A DNA stretch of 64,000 nt from assembly GCA_902728285.1 (NCBI GenBank), contig CACVBU010001199.1:103844-167843 (forward strand), in the 5' to 3' direction. A model generated the notes under the pieces. It did not search any database. It was not told the origin of the DNA and saw nothing but the letters and a program-made list of their open reading frames with translations. Below are positions 51,720-63,849 of this stretch, piece by piece; position 1 is the first letter of the stretch, and the number at the start of each line of letters is the position of its first letter. This DNA is from Clytia hemisphaerica. Taxonomy: Eukaryota > Cnidaria > Hydrozoa > Leptothecata > Clytiidae. The translations under genes were made by a program, and so were the position numbers.

Positions 51720-52003
51720 AAAACTGTACTAGTAAAGAACGTTTTTTAAAGAATTCCAAAGCTTTGACCGGAACAAACCAAAGGCTACTGAAAACCACAG
51801 TTTGTCTAGAACCGTATTTTTAAACATGGGTGTTTAACTCTTGACTTTTCACTCAGGAGTTTTCACTTTTGCTAATGACAACACCAGGAACACCCATGTA
51901 TAAAAATACGGTTCTAGACAAACTGTGGTTTTCAGTAGCCTTTGGTTTGTTCCGGTCAAAGCTTTGGAATTCTTTAAAAAGTGTTCTTTACTAGTACAGT
52001 TTT
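51720..52003. mobile_element. 284 bp near-perfect hairpin (foldback) element
   Basis: Arms of about 113 bp (51720-51832 and 51891-52003) are reverse complements with about three mismatches. Both start AAACTGTACTAGTAAAGAAC and include CTTTGACCGGAACAAACCAA and GTTTGTCTAGAACCG. They enclose a loop of about 58 bp. No coding capacity. No clear target duplication. Arm identity implies recent insertion or gene conversion. Confidence 0.85.
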
Positions 52004-52004
52004 G

Positions 52005-55000
52005 ACACTTTCAGGCTTATGTGTCAACAGTACAATGCAATCGCTCAGGTCTTATTAAAGTATTTTTATACACTAATGTTTATTTTACTCTCATACGTCA
52101 ACTGTGTTTTGGCAAATCTTGATCAGTTTAAGGGGTGTGCTTGTATGTGTGTATAAACTAAGTGAAGGTAGTTTAGCTTTCTCTTAATTCCCCAATGGGT
52201 ATTATAGTGTAGTTTCCATAACTCGAACCTATGTTCCTCGAATGTCTTCTTAACTCCGACAAGTTTTATGGTCTCTTAAGTTAACAGTGCCTTATAGAAC
52301 TTACTCGTGTTTGAAGTCCGTGAAAGTTCTTACATTTTAATGAGTAATTCTTAGCTCTCTCATAATTAGGCTCTATTCTCTGCATGTATACATTATTTTA
52401 GAACGAAGCCTTACACAGGAAATATTATGGATGACTTTATGCACATAGATTTGTATTCGAAAAAATCTCACCACATGTTTCACGCAGGACTAGACTTGAA
52501 TCATAGAGGATTCAAGATCTGTTCCGTATCTACTTAAAGAAAAGTAAGTTATCATACGTCACTTTTTTTCGATCACCCTTTGACAATATGCCGATATGGG
52601 AATAAAGATTCTTAGAATTTTTCCTGTCGGGTTTCTCCTCTCTTTCAGTTCAAAGATATTCAAGTCAGAACTTGTTTCTGATACTCTGTGTGTTCTTAAA
52701 AACGGTATTTTCGAGCATGCGTGGACTAGATAGATCTTTAATATCCATATCTCCCTATTCAATTCCAAGACATACATATTGTACTTGCAATGGTTTTCAC
52801 ATCCAAAAACGCTTTTCAAAAGAGTGAAGGAATGATATTTTTCAATTTTTGTTTCAAATTTTCTAATATTTGTTACTTTTTCACGCTTTTTCATCATCTT
52901 CAAAGAACCGATCAATATAGCATTATATTTCGATCATTCTGCCAAAAAAAGCGACCCTGCTAATCCGTCACCTCCATCGACACCCTCATAGTTTCAGATG
53001 TAAAATGACATTGAATGAAATTTGATGCAAATTTTGACTGAAATCTGATCTAGTTATGTCTCATTTTTAGCTAATGTACTGTGAAAGCCAAAAAAAGTTT
53101 ACTAAAAGTTTCCTCTTATCTTATCAACAAAAAGTTTCAGTTAACTGTCTGTGTCTGGAGTTTTAGTCGAGGCTTTTGCTTCCTACCTAAGTTGTACTCT
53201 ACCTCTCCCCAAAAAGGATTCTCCTGCAGAATTGCTTAATATGTTTAAAGAGCGCCCATTTTGAAACTTTTGAGATTTAGTTGACAAAATTGTGTGTTTT
53301 TGTATTCTTAAACCGTCTTAAGGTTGGTTTTATGTTTCTAATCTTGGGTCGCTTGAGTCAGTTTCCAAAGCTGATACATCAAACTACAATTTGAGTCCCC
53401 TTTTAGCGTTAACAAGTCAATTTCACTTTTATTTATAGAAACTTAAAAAAAGGTTTGATTTGTTGGTTTCCGACTTAAAAGAACCTCCCCTAGATGCTTT
53501 TGAGCACGTCTGTTTCAAGAGCTTTGATAAATTTTGTGAATGTGTGACGTCAGTGTAAACGATTCCACTTCTAAATATCATGTTATTTCACGCGTAAGGT
53601 ATTTCCTCACTCATTTCCCTCCTCCATATTCCCAGGATGACCTTTCAGTACTCAATATCTATGAATAGATACATTGAAACAAATATTTGACCTCAAGCTC
53701 TAACATTTTTCATGCTTCGTTGTAAAAAGACATCCTCCCATCAATGGACCCAAATCTCACGCATCGCCATTTTCTTCAAGTTTTGTGAATGAATTTTATG
53801 GGGAGGGTTACTTGCTTACATACAAACGAAAAAAACATATTTCGCTCTGATTTGAATTGATGTATCAAAATGAACGAAAACTTGTAAGAAGAAGCGAGAA
53901 TACGAGAATTTCTATTGATTTAAGAGAATGTCTCAGACATGTTGCTATCGCTACATGTCTGGGAAACTTGGAAATCTCTTCCAATGTCTTTGGCCAGCTG
54001 TCTGAATATTGATTTTGGCATCAAATTTTGGCTTCAATTTAGATGCTACTTTACACGTTGAACATGGCGGAGAAAAACAAAGCCAAAGGGAAATATTATA
54101 AGATAATAAAAAATGTCTGAAGGAAGCGACTATCATTTTTTGGCACCAACTTTGCATGCTGTGCAAATAGTTACAGTATTCGAACAATCGTAATCATTGC
54201 ATAGTCTGGATAGCTCTAACTTCTTTGATTTTACATGGCAGCCAGTCCATATTCGAAAATTGGTCCATTGTGTTCGCCTCTGCATTAGGGCTCATTTACT
54301 AAGGTCTTGGGGGGTCTTCTGAAAAGGATGTCTTAAATTTATTTAGTGGTATCAATTTTTCAAAATATTACCGTCTGAAAGACAAGACAAGAAATTTAAT
54401 TTAATAAAACACCACGAGGTCGCATCTCTCGAGCTATCAACAGGAAGATAAGAGCAGAGAATGACGTCAAACGGCTGCCATTATGTCTTCTTATCAGTAT
54501 GTGCCAGTATAAAACACAGACCAATTATTGACGCCAATTTGAACGTAATTAGGAAAAGCGTTTTGTTTCCCGTTCAATCCCTAAATAAGGTGATTTATGT
54601 TGGAATGGACGGTTATTCACATCAATTAACAAGTAGTTGTTAAACAAGTACCAGCATACTAATTAATTCAACTTTTATTGCACACACTGCGAAAATGGAG
54701 CCATGTTTATTTGGAAACCAATATTCATAACATTTTTTATTCAAATATTTCTCTTTTGGAAATATTATATTTGTTACTGGTTGCAGTAGCAACAATCCAA
54801 ATGCAACAAAATGTCCTCTTTACAAAACGAGTGCTAACTTTTAAGGCTAAAGAATTGTGTTAAACATTAGACCCTTTCTAGTTTTGTTGGACATAATACT
54901 GACTTGGCATATTGTAATGCCTTTCACCAACATTGTTTTTAGGCAAAAACTAAAATGTTTTTTCAAACGCGAGACCTCTTATTACAAGCAGAAATATTTT

Positions 55001-55238
55001 ACATGCACGTGAACAAGAAATAAAATTGACATGGTTACTTCTCGGATTGAATTTCGTAATGTTGCGACATTTTTAATGCGACTGAATGAAAGTGATGATA
55101 ATCGCCCTCCATATTATCATCACTGTGATTGGTACAAGATAAATGAAATTTATGGGTGGGCCATGTGTATTAACTTGACCTTAGATAGTTACACTTAGTA
55201 TAAATTAGAGGTAACTGTTTTTGCCCCAAAGTAAGATA
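52005..55238. other. Non-coding, no feature recognised
   Basis: Two TGACGTCA palindromes (53545-53552, 54462-54469). A 118-codon minus-strand frame at 52559-52915 has no recognisable similarity and is not called. Confidence 0.5.
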
Positions 55239-55240
55239 TA

Positions 55241-55414
55241 CGATTTCTTTATATAAACGTCCAAATTTTTATAAGCTTTCTTATTTTGTGAATATTTTTG
55301 TGCAATTTTTCTAGGATGGGTTTGCGAAGCCTTAAGGTGTTCTCAACCTGATCTTAATATTTTAGCCATTGAAGCCTTACGATCTTAAATAGCTTGTTTT
55401 TTACAAAGAACGTG
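55241..55414 (+). mobile_element. TAAGAAC-family MITE, deleted and diverged
   Basis: Ends AAAGAACGTG before TA. The interior keeps GCGAAGCCTTAAGGTGTTCT and CCATTGAAGCCTTACGATCT with degraded GTTCTTA motifs. About 80 bp shorter than intact copies. Confidence 0.6.
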
Positions 55415-55809
55415 TATTGTTCATCCCTTCATTGTCATTATTCTTCAAAGTTTAAACTGTAATTCACTTCTTTGGTGGCAAAGGTACTATTTTTAGTTCA
55501 CAGTGACTTTACTTGAGAGACAATACACGTATACAATACCCTGCCAGGCTTAACTGTAAATGAACGGTGTCATTTCCATGCATATCACTTAGTAGGGTGT
55601 CCACCAACCGGTTTCGTTCGCGTTCAACATATAAAGAAAGCTTCATTGTCTGGTCAAATTACCAAACATTTGAAAATTGCGAAAGGAAGAAATTTTACAC
55701 TGTCTTGAAGTTTGATATGATGTTAAAAACGAGGTTTTAAACTGTTAAGACTTTTGAATTTTACACGGTTGTTCCTTCTTTGATGTTGAGTGAGATTACC
55801 TCTACTATA

Positions 55810-56024
55810 CGGGGGGGGTTTCAGGGGTCTTAAATACCGTCATACCGACAAAAATTTGGGTCAAATACCGTAATACCGTCGATAAAAAAGCCTAATTACC
55901 TAAATACCGATACCGGTAGAAAATGAAATACCGTAATCCCGTCGTTTTTTCCTGGTAATACCGATTTACCGGGGAAAAAAAGGCCCAATACCGTCGTACC
56001 GTAAAAGTGAAACCCCCCCCCCCC
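55810..56024. mobile_element. G-run-ended element with iterated ATACCGT, second copy
   Basis: Flanked by CTATA on both sides (55805-55809 and 56024-56028), a likely target duplication of 4-5 bp. Starts CGGGGGGGGTTTCA and ends TGAAACCCCCCCC. The interior is almost entirely AAATACCGTAATACCGTC-type units in direct and altered form, like the copy at 23011-23289. Confidence 0.7.
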
Positions 56025-56029
56025 TATAC

Positions 56030-56850
56030 GGGTTCCCCCTTAAATTGACTCTTCAAACCTATTCTTTAAATAATGATGTTTTGTCCGAAATTGGAAATGA
56101 AGAACAGCAAATACGAAAAATCTAACGGTTTATTGATATGAAAAATATATTTAACAAGCTGCAAGCTCGTTTTAAACGTCAAATTTGGAATTCCTTTTGT
56201 TTCGACCGTGTTTATAAAAGTAACTTCTTCTGTAAATTTATAAACAAGATACGTTTGTGTGTTCTTATTGTCAATGTTTGATTTTTGGACTTTGAATGCC
56301 CGACCATAAGGTAACGTAATTTATGTCTCTCTGTTGTAATATTAGCTATTTGAGATGTCTTATTTCGGGAATTAACCAAATTGGTTGGAAGAATTACTTT
56401 TGTTAAATTTATCCGGTTTTTTTCATTAATGAAATAATAATACCCTTGAAAAGAATTAAAACCAATGATACTGCAAAACAATTGATTTATTGTTCTAGAC
56501 AACGTGTCAATATTTTCTCATTGAATTTGAAGAGCGACATAATTATAATTTTCAGACGGTATAAGCTACCCGCAATGTAACACGATTATATTTCCTTCTA
56601 AATTGTAGGGGGTGGTTCTATTTCCACCGTCCAATTAATCTTACTCCGCCCTCTGGGAGAAAACTTAATTTTCAATCAATCATTATGAAACGCCCTTTTA
56701 TCCCATCACAATGCAATCCATCATGTATTGTTGCTGTCTGATCAGCTCTTGTTGTTTTTGCTGACGTCAACAAATTAATGAGTCATTTAGCTGACTTTTC
56801 GAGGCACTTTTGGAAATTTGAGATATGTACCCTGCAGTAAGAAAATGGCT
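56030..56850. other. Non-coding, no feature recognised
   Basis: One TGACGTCA at 56762-56769. No gene recognised. Confidence 0.5.
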
Positions 56851-56851
56851 A

Positions 56852-57105
56852 CACGTTTTTTTTTTATAAGAATGTCGAAAATTTTTGAAGCCTTCCGATG
56901 TTCTAAACTTTTTGAGTTTTAAGCCTAAAAATGTTCTTAAAATGTTCTTATTTTCACCATTTTGTGAGTATTTTTGTGCAATTTCCTAAGAAATTGGGTG
57001 TTTTCGAGTCCACAAAGCCTTAAAATGTTCTTAACATGTTCTTAATATTTCGGCCATCGAAGCCTTATGTTCTTATATACTTTGTTCTTATAAAAAAAAA
57101 ACGTG
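56852..57105 (+). mobile_element. TAAGAAC-family MITE, near-intact copy
   Basis: TA on both sides; termini CACGTTTTTTTTTTATAAGA and AAAAAAAAAACGTG. Contains GTTCTTAAAATGTTCTTA and GTTCTTAACATGTTCTTA (11 bp periods) and the terminal pair at 15 bp spacing. One of the best copies in the window. Confidence 0.85.
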
Positions 57106-57107
57106 TA

Positions 57108-58588
57108 CTGTACTTACCCCAAAATTACTTTTAATCTTTGGCATAGAGTTTTCTACACAAGAGCATTTGTTTGGCAAAATAAGGTGGTCCACAGATAATT
57201 TAACATCGAGAAAACACCAAGCCACATAATATTACATAAGTGTGGCTAAAACTATTGGTTTTGATGGTTTCAATAAAAATTGAGTTATATTTGTCAAACA
57301 TGATGTTATGATGATTATAAATAATGGTTCTTTATCTCCACGTGGACGAACAGTTTTGTAGGTTTAAGGATCATAAGGGTTGGATAGGAGAATTGAGCGT
57401 ATTTGCTTTACATTATGCCCGGCAGTAATCAGACAATGGGCAAAAGAAGCCCCCATGAAAGATAACTCTAACACAAGATGAGTGTATATAATATGTGACT
57501 CAAAAGCAACCCTCTCTCACTCTCTTTTTGGGTCTAAACAACAAAAAGAAGGTCTTTTAAGTATCAAAATCAAATTTTTTGCCTGGTGAGGAGAAGAGCG
57601 ATTCCAGTTCCTGTTTTGTCAACTTTGCAAGAAAAGACTTAGCACATGTCAAAAGGCTTTGTTTAGATATGTCAGTATGTTTTTATGATATAATCTTTAT
57701 AGAGCTTTATACTGGTTCACCTCAAGAACTGATTAAAAAGCGGCTCTGCACACGACACTGTTCTACTAGTAAAAGAGTTAATTGCTTTTACAAAATGATC
57801 AATAGAGAAAGATAAATTAATTGATAACTCGCACCAGGTTTCTAAGCATAGGTCACGCAATCCTTGCAATAGCGAGCAGGTAGAGAATCTTCCAGGGCAA
57901 GTCTTTGACACTTTAAAGAGATTCAATCTTACCGTGAGTATGTACAGGTTAATCATGGGCAAAGCGTTTAAGTGTCTCCCTATAACCGAGCCGAACATGA
58001 TTCATAAAGTCACCTCCAAATTGACCAGGACTGCACAGCTTTGTAACCGTCGTTTAAAGGGGGCATAACTAGACATTTGTGTGATTGTAAAAGACGTTGA
58101 TACTGGAGTATTTACACAACATACTGTACGCGCGTTTCAAATGTCTGGACACGGTAATGATCTTTTCGATCAAATTTTGGGCCCTAATCCCTTAATGGTG
58201 TTTCCATGGTCCTTAGGAAATTGAGCCAATTATTACGGATTCGTGAACTTTTCAGTTCAATGTCATCAGTTTGTGTTAATTGAGAGTATACTGTGGATTA
58301 GGTCCTTCGCTCACTATCTCACATAAAGCTACTCCTTTCTGTTGAATACTGTATGTCTTAATTGCATTTTTTAATGACTTTCCCCCAGTATTTTCTCGCC
58401 TACTTATCGTGGTATAATTACATTGCTCTTTCGTTCGACGTAATTAACGCAAGGTTTATCACCTTTGCTGCGGGTCATCTCCGTCACACTCTGGCCTATC
58501 GTTTTGTGTTATCCTGTTTCTACCTTTTCCATACTTTTTGAAATACAAGAAATCATTTCATGCAAAACAAAGAAACACCTGGAAACTG
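57108..58588. other. Non-coding, no feature recognised
   Basis: Nothing supportable on either strand. Confidence 0.5.
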
Positions 58589-58656
58589 GGTGGTATAAAA
58601 CAATAGGTGGTATAAAACAATAGGTGGTATAAAACAATAGGTGGTATTAGAACAAT
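58589..58656 (+). repeat. 17 bp minisatellite, 4 units
   Basis: Four direct copies of GGTGGTATAAAACAATA; the last has two substitutions (GGTGGTATTAGAACAATA-like). It ends ten bases before the MITE at 58666. Confidence 0.9.
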
Positions 58657-58665
58657 AAGCGACAC

Positions 58666-58874
58666 ATGTTTTTTTATGAGAACATCCAAAATTTTTGAAG
58701 CATTCACATGTTCTCAACCTTTTTAGATTTAAGCCTGAATTTTGTGACAATTTCTAAGACATTGGTTGTTTTAGAGCTGTACATAAAGCCTTAAAATGTT
58801 CTTAACTTGCTCTTAACATTTGGCCCATCGATGCCTTTGTTCTTATATAGTTTGTTCTTATGTAAAAAATCATG
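58666..58874 (+). mobile_element. TAAGAAC-family MITE, shortened
   Basis: Termini CATGTTTTTTTATGAGAAC and AAAAAATCATG. Interior has AATGTTCTTAACTTGCTCTTA and TTCTTATATAGTTTGTTCTT. About 45 bp shorter than intact copies. Confidence 0.75.
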
Positions 58875-58876
58875 TA

Positions 58877-59666
58877 TAGAAGAATGAAATGGTGGAGGTT
58901 GTCGAGGAAAACGAAGGATCCTGCTTACAGTAATCCATTCTCCTTATCGCTGTACAGTGATTGAGGGAGCTCCAAAAAACCGACATAAGAGAAGCGAAAT
59001 ATGAGATGAAATGATTGACTCCTTTGTCAACATGTTACCCGATCTTATTTCATCAACACACGACATATTGTACTAGTAAAAGTACAAACTGCGTATCTGG
59101 TTTATTTTTGTTATGAAAAGCTCAGTAAAAACCGAATGCGATTAACTTCTTGAGATCACAGTTATCTTTTGATGTGTTTTTCTAATATAAATTATTGACC
59201 TATTTTTGTTAGAAAGTTTTTGATGATCTAAGTTAGAATTAAGAACATCTTTTAAATTTGTCGACATTTATTTGGGACAAGCTGGAGTTTTTACAAGCTC
59301 TTATTTGATTTGGTTGGTCGTTAAGATGTAATAAAAGAATCTTATTACTTTTTCTAAAGAACGCGTCATCTCTATCACTTTAAATGACCAATTAGTGAAG
59401 TATCTTGTAAAAACTCCAAGGCATCTCATTTATTTGAGCATTTATAAGTTGAACCTAAAATGTTGCTGGTGATTTTGATCAACCCCCTCTTGTCGTTCTT
59501 AATTCATCAGCTTTGGATTGTTATGAACAAATCAACCTTGAAATCTTTTCGGTGCGAACATCAGTTCTGTCAGAATATAATTATAATCTCTGAGTATTAA
59601 GTTGATACTGTGTAAGTGCAAGACAATACAACTTTTCGAGTACGTGAATAAACAAAGGTCTCCTTG
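58877..59666. other. Non-coding, no feature recognised
   Basis: Nothing supportable. Confidence 0.5.
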
Positions 59667-59668
59667 TA

Positions 59669-59887
59669 CACGTTACTTTTTTATAAGAACGAACTATATA
59701 AGAACATGATAAGGTTTCGATAGCCAAAATATTAAGAACAAGGTAAGAATATTTGAAGGCTTTGCAGACTCTAAAACATCTGATTTTCAACATCTGATTT
59801 TCAACATCAAAATTATTTTTAGGCTTAAAACTCAAAAGGTTCCGAAGGTTTAAAAAGTTTTGGATGTTCTTATAAAGAAAAAACGTG
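59669..59887 (-). mobile_element. TAAGAAC-family MITE (minus orientation)
   Basis: TA on both sides. The left end CACGTTACTTTTTTATAAGA continues with a clear terminal pair (TAAGAACGAACTATA then TAAGAAC, 15 bp spacing). The right end is GTTCTTATAAAGAAAAAACG. Confidence 0.8.
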
Positions 59888-59889
59888 TA

Positions 59890-62660
59890 TTTACTCTACG
59901 TTAGACCTCAATTTACTCAGACCTCGACGAGGAAAGCATACTCAGAGGAAACCCTTTAGGATAGAATTCAAGGGTAAAAAATTAAGGTAGAGCTTTGATA
60001 CCAAAATTTGCTCTAAAAAGGGTTTATGTTAGTTTTTGAATTCACATTTCTATATACAAATCCTGTCAATTCAAATCCAGTTATCTTGAAGTCATCAACG
60101 TTTTTCTCATCAGTCTGGGAAAGCAGTCAAACATTACAAGATTAAAACGAAAGCCCAAATCAAATAATCACTCAATACTGAATTTGACAGCTCACAAATG
60201 GACGTTTGCAAATAAAAGCATTATAACTGCAATATTTCACAGGTCCATGCTGCTTCCTTATCCAACAATCTGCGTTTATCGTATGATCTTTTTCCCAAAA
60301 CTAAATTCAAATCCAAATTATAGTATATTTCGGCGAGTCTGTCGTATTTTTAACCCGAATTTACCAACGATTGCATTATGGTACCCAAAACTAAGATGAC
60401 TGATATGAAGATGAAGAAACATTCTACTTTTTAAAACATATGGCATAATACTTTTTAGAATATCCAAACCTCGCTGATGATTTGAAATATATGTTCAGAT
60501 TTTACATATCTTTCTTAGATATAAAATTACAGGGGCCAAATCTTTTGATACCCTTTGTAGGGGGTACCAAAAGATTTGCCTAAAAAACCTGGAGGGAATG
60601 GGAATACAGGGGGAGATTAAATAAAAAAGCGGGTCTAGAGATTTTAACCAATATAATCATAAAGAAATGGTCTGTCTTAAAGTAAAAATATGAAGCAACA
60701 AAACTCAAAAGTGTATCATTTGTACTGTGAAGTAGGTCTATTGTCTATTTTTGTTCATATTTGGCCGTTTTGGCTTGACTTCACAGAGGGCTGTAACTTT
60801 TATGTATTAATTCCGTTGCTTGAGTAAGTTACAAGACTTAAGGCACTTTTTATATTCACACTCATTACTTATAGGGAGAGAGAACACCTAAAGACTTAAA
60901 AGTAAAAGTGACAGCTTTAAAGGTCACAGATCTAATATACTCCCTCTTAGAATTACGATTCACTTTAGTGTGCTAAATTTATTATACTGTGAATATTTCA
61001 GGTATTTTTGTATCGGAGATAAAAAAGCCTTTACCAATGTTTAACTGTGTGCGGTTTGGAGAGAACATGACTTTTTATAACTAACAGTAAATTTGAAAGG
61101 TGGGACGATAAGAGTGTGACTAATTGTCATAAATAGAAACCACCCTTATTATTTTGGTATGAATAACAGTGTAAAACATTTTATTCACTTAAATTGAAGT
61201 GCGTTCTCTCGAGTTTTAAATGGACCCTTCCTTTAACATTGTTTTAATGTGACGTTTGTAACCTTGTAACTAGGGAAAGTCCTTCCTAATTGTCATGGTA
61301 TTCTAGAAATTTGAGGTATTAGGTAATAGTGTATTTCATTATGTAACTAAGACAGTGGTTGCCTAGTACCTACGTTTAAACTACACCCAAATGAAAGTCA
61401 ATTTTAGGGTAATTTGATTCTTATTCTTCTAGTCTGAGAGGATAATAATATTTTGAGAAGTCCTTCAACCTCTTTGGCAACTATCTGCTTCGTACGTGAG
61501 TGGCCAGGGTTTTAATCTCTAAGTGTGAATAAATTCAGAATCAGAAGTAGTTCTAAACACTGGCGATTCTTTCCGTTTGCACCTGGGGGGGGGAGGCACT
61601 CGATTCAAAAACGACCATACGTGTGGCCCAAAATTAGGCCTTTGAAGTCGGACCGCGAGAAGAAAAGAAAAAAGATTTTACCATTTTCAGGCAAAATATG
61701 GTCAGATTTTCCAAATTTTACATCCTTAGAGTGCATCTTTGCTGATTTCGACCCTTACAGTGCACTTTGGGAAGCTTGGGAAATATACCCTTAAGGGCTG
61801 CACGTATGGTAGGTCATTTACCTTGAGCGTCCCGCCCCCGGGCTTTTGCATAAACCTGCTTTGAACTTGACATGTCAATCTTTGCCATTTTACTTGGCTT
61901 TTGTTTAAGGTTTGCGTTGTGTGTTAAATTACTTCCTTCCCCCTTTAAAAGAATGTCAGATACGTTCTTTGTATTATGCCGAATGAAATAGTTTTATATT
62001 TTTGATGGTTTCCGGCCACACTTTGTCATATCTGTCAACATGACTTGACCCCCGTTTTTATTTTTCATTCACATACGAATTCTTGTTGATTTATCAGGTA
62101 ATCCGGGGGTTACGTTTGAGACACGATAGATCGAGTCTGTATTTAGATTACACAATTTTTGTTGCAAAGTATGGAAAGGACTTGGTTTGATAAACATTGA
62201 GATTAAAAATGGAAACCCCAATCTACAAACTGTTTAACTTGTCTTTCTAAGATCATCCTTCCTATATCCTACTTTAAATCTTACGCAGATTTCTCCACGT
62301 AAATTAAACTTATTTACTTTGTATAAACTGCTTTCAGAGTTTTGTTTGTCCTTTTTGTAAGATTGTTTTCTTTTCGAGTTAATCTACCCGTCTGAAATGA
62401 ACCGTTTTTCAGGATTTTGATAATGGCCCACTTTCAATCCTGTTGGTCTATTTGTACTCATTTTGAGTTGTTTTAAAGGGTTTAAAATTGTGTTTTTGTC
62501 TGTTGTAGTTCTAGGGACCTAAATGACCCATTGCAGCAACACTTTCAGTCATTTCAGCAATTAAAAAGTACTAAAAGCAAATAATAAGATTCATTTTTAA
62601 TCTGCAATAAATCTTCTTGCTCAAAACACACCAATACACGAATATGATTCACCTTCTTAA
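59890..62660. other. Non-coding with one small hairpin
   Basis: A 46 bp hairpin at 60535-60580 (CCAAATCTTTTGATACCC against GGGTACCAAAAGATTTG). Otherwise no gene or element recognised. Confidence 0.5.
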
Positions 62661-62662
62661 TA

Positions 62663-62783
62663 CATGTTCCTTTATAAGAATGTTCAAAATTTCAGATTTT
62701 CTTACCAGCTTTTTGAATTTTAAGCCTAAAAATGTTATTCTTATGGACACAAGCCAGCATTATCTTTTAAATAAAAAAACCTG
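62663..62783 (+). mobile_element. Degenerate short TAAGAAC-family copy
   Basis: TA-flanked; begins CATGTTCCTTTATAAGAATG and ends ATAAAAAAACCTG. About half the family length, with a large internal deletion. Confidence 0.55.
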
Positions 62784-62806
62784 TACGACTACTCTCTGTT
62801 GGTATA

Positions 62807-63078
62807 CACGTTTTTTTTTAAGAAACACACTTTTAAGAAACATGAGGCTCAGCATGCCTAAAAACTAAGAAACATCTAAGAAACATGCTGAGGCTGAGAA
62901 TGAGAAAATAACATTTTTTAATTCGGTTTTTTTAAGAACCTTCCAATCCAGCCTTTCATAAGGCTGATTATGTCAAAAAGTTTAGAAACGTGTAAGAAAC
63001 ATTTAAGGCTCAAAAGGCCGATTTCTTAAGAAACATTGAGGCTGCTTGGTAAAACTAGTTTCTTAAAAAAAAAACGTG
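62807..63078. mobile_element. TAAGAAAC-family MITE (sister family)
   Basis: TA on both sides. The left end is CACGTTTTTTTTTAAGAAAC and the right end GTTTCTTAAAAAAAAAACG. The interior repeats AAGAAAC at least eight times, with the left terminal pair at 15 bp spacing and TAAGAAACATC then TAAGAAAC at 11 bp. It has AGGCT/AGCCT modules like the TAAGAAC family. Confidence 0.8.
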
Positions 63079-63079
63079 T

Positions 63080-63849
63080 AATGAACACTTTGCTAGTATT
63101 TGGTAAGCAGAATAAAGGCAATAATTATTGCGTGCATTGAAAAGCAAGTGGACTACTTGACATCTCTCAAAACCACCCGTACTTTCCGCAAATGTCACTT
63201 GAAGCACGCTACATATCATGCTAAATTGTCAACAAAAACTTGAGTTACTTTTTGATAAGAACAGTACTGCACTTCAGACCTGATACAAATCCTGTACACT
63301 GGTCTATTCAATAATATAGCTCGCCGCGCTCGGAAAGTTTCTTTCATAAGTTATAGATACCTGATAATTTTTCACTCAAAACCTTATTGTAAAACTTTCT
63401 GAAAAGAGAATTCGTTCAGGTCCTCCTTTTTCCTTCGTCTCCTTCTTACATCATTGATATTCCACCTTTTGAACTTTCCATATGCGTGCAACGGAGATCA
63501 AATTCGTCTACTGGTTGCTGGTTTATACTAGTACTTTGCATGTGAGAAATGTATTGTTATCAATCTCCTAACTGACGAAAAACACTTGTCTGACCAGACA
63601 AAACAGGACTAGTTGTTCTCAAGTTGTGGTTTCCTGTAAGATCAACTGCTATGCGGAAAGCTTGTCTAGGAAATACAATCAAAGCAATTCAGGGCCTCAA
63701 TAATCGGAAAAACCGAACGATTTGGTCAGTAGTAAATTTTAGGTCCTATGAAGGTTTTTCATGTTTTATTAAGTAGTTGCGTAATTTCCCCCATTATGGA
63801 AACAAACGTTCGATTTGGAATAACCTCTAAAGATTCGAACGTTTGCTCT
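63080..63849. other. Non-coding, no feature recognised
   Basis: Nothing supportable. Confidence 0.5.

Noticed and set aside
52559-52915. 118-codon minus-strand open frame
   Set aside because: No recognisable similarity, splice context or polyadenylation signal. A frame of this length occurs by chance in 64 kb.
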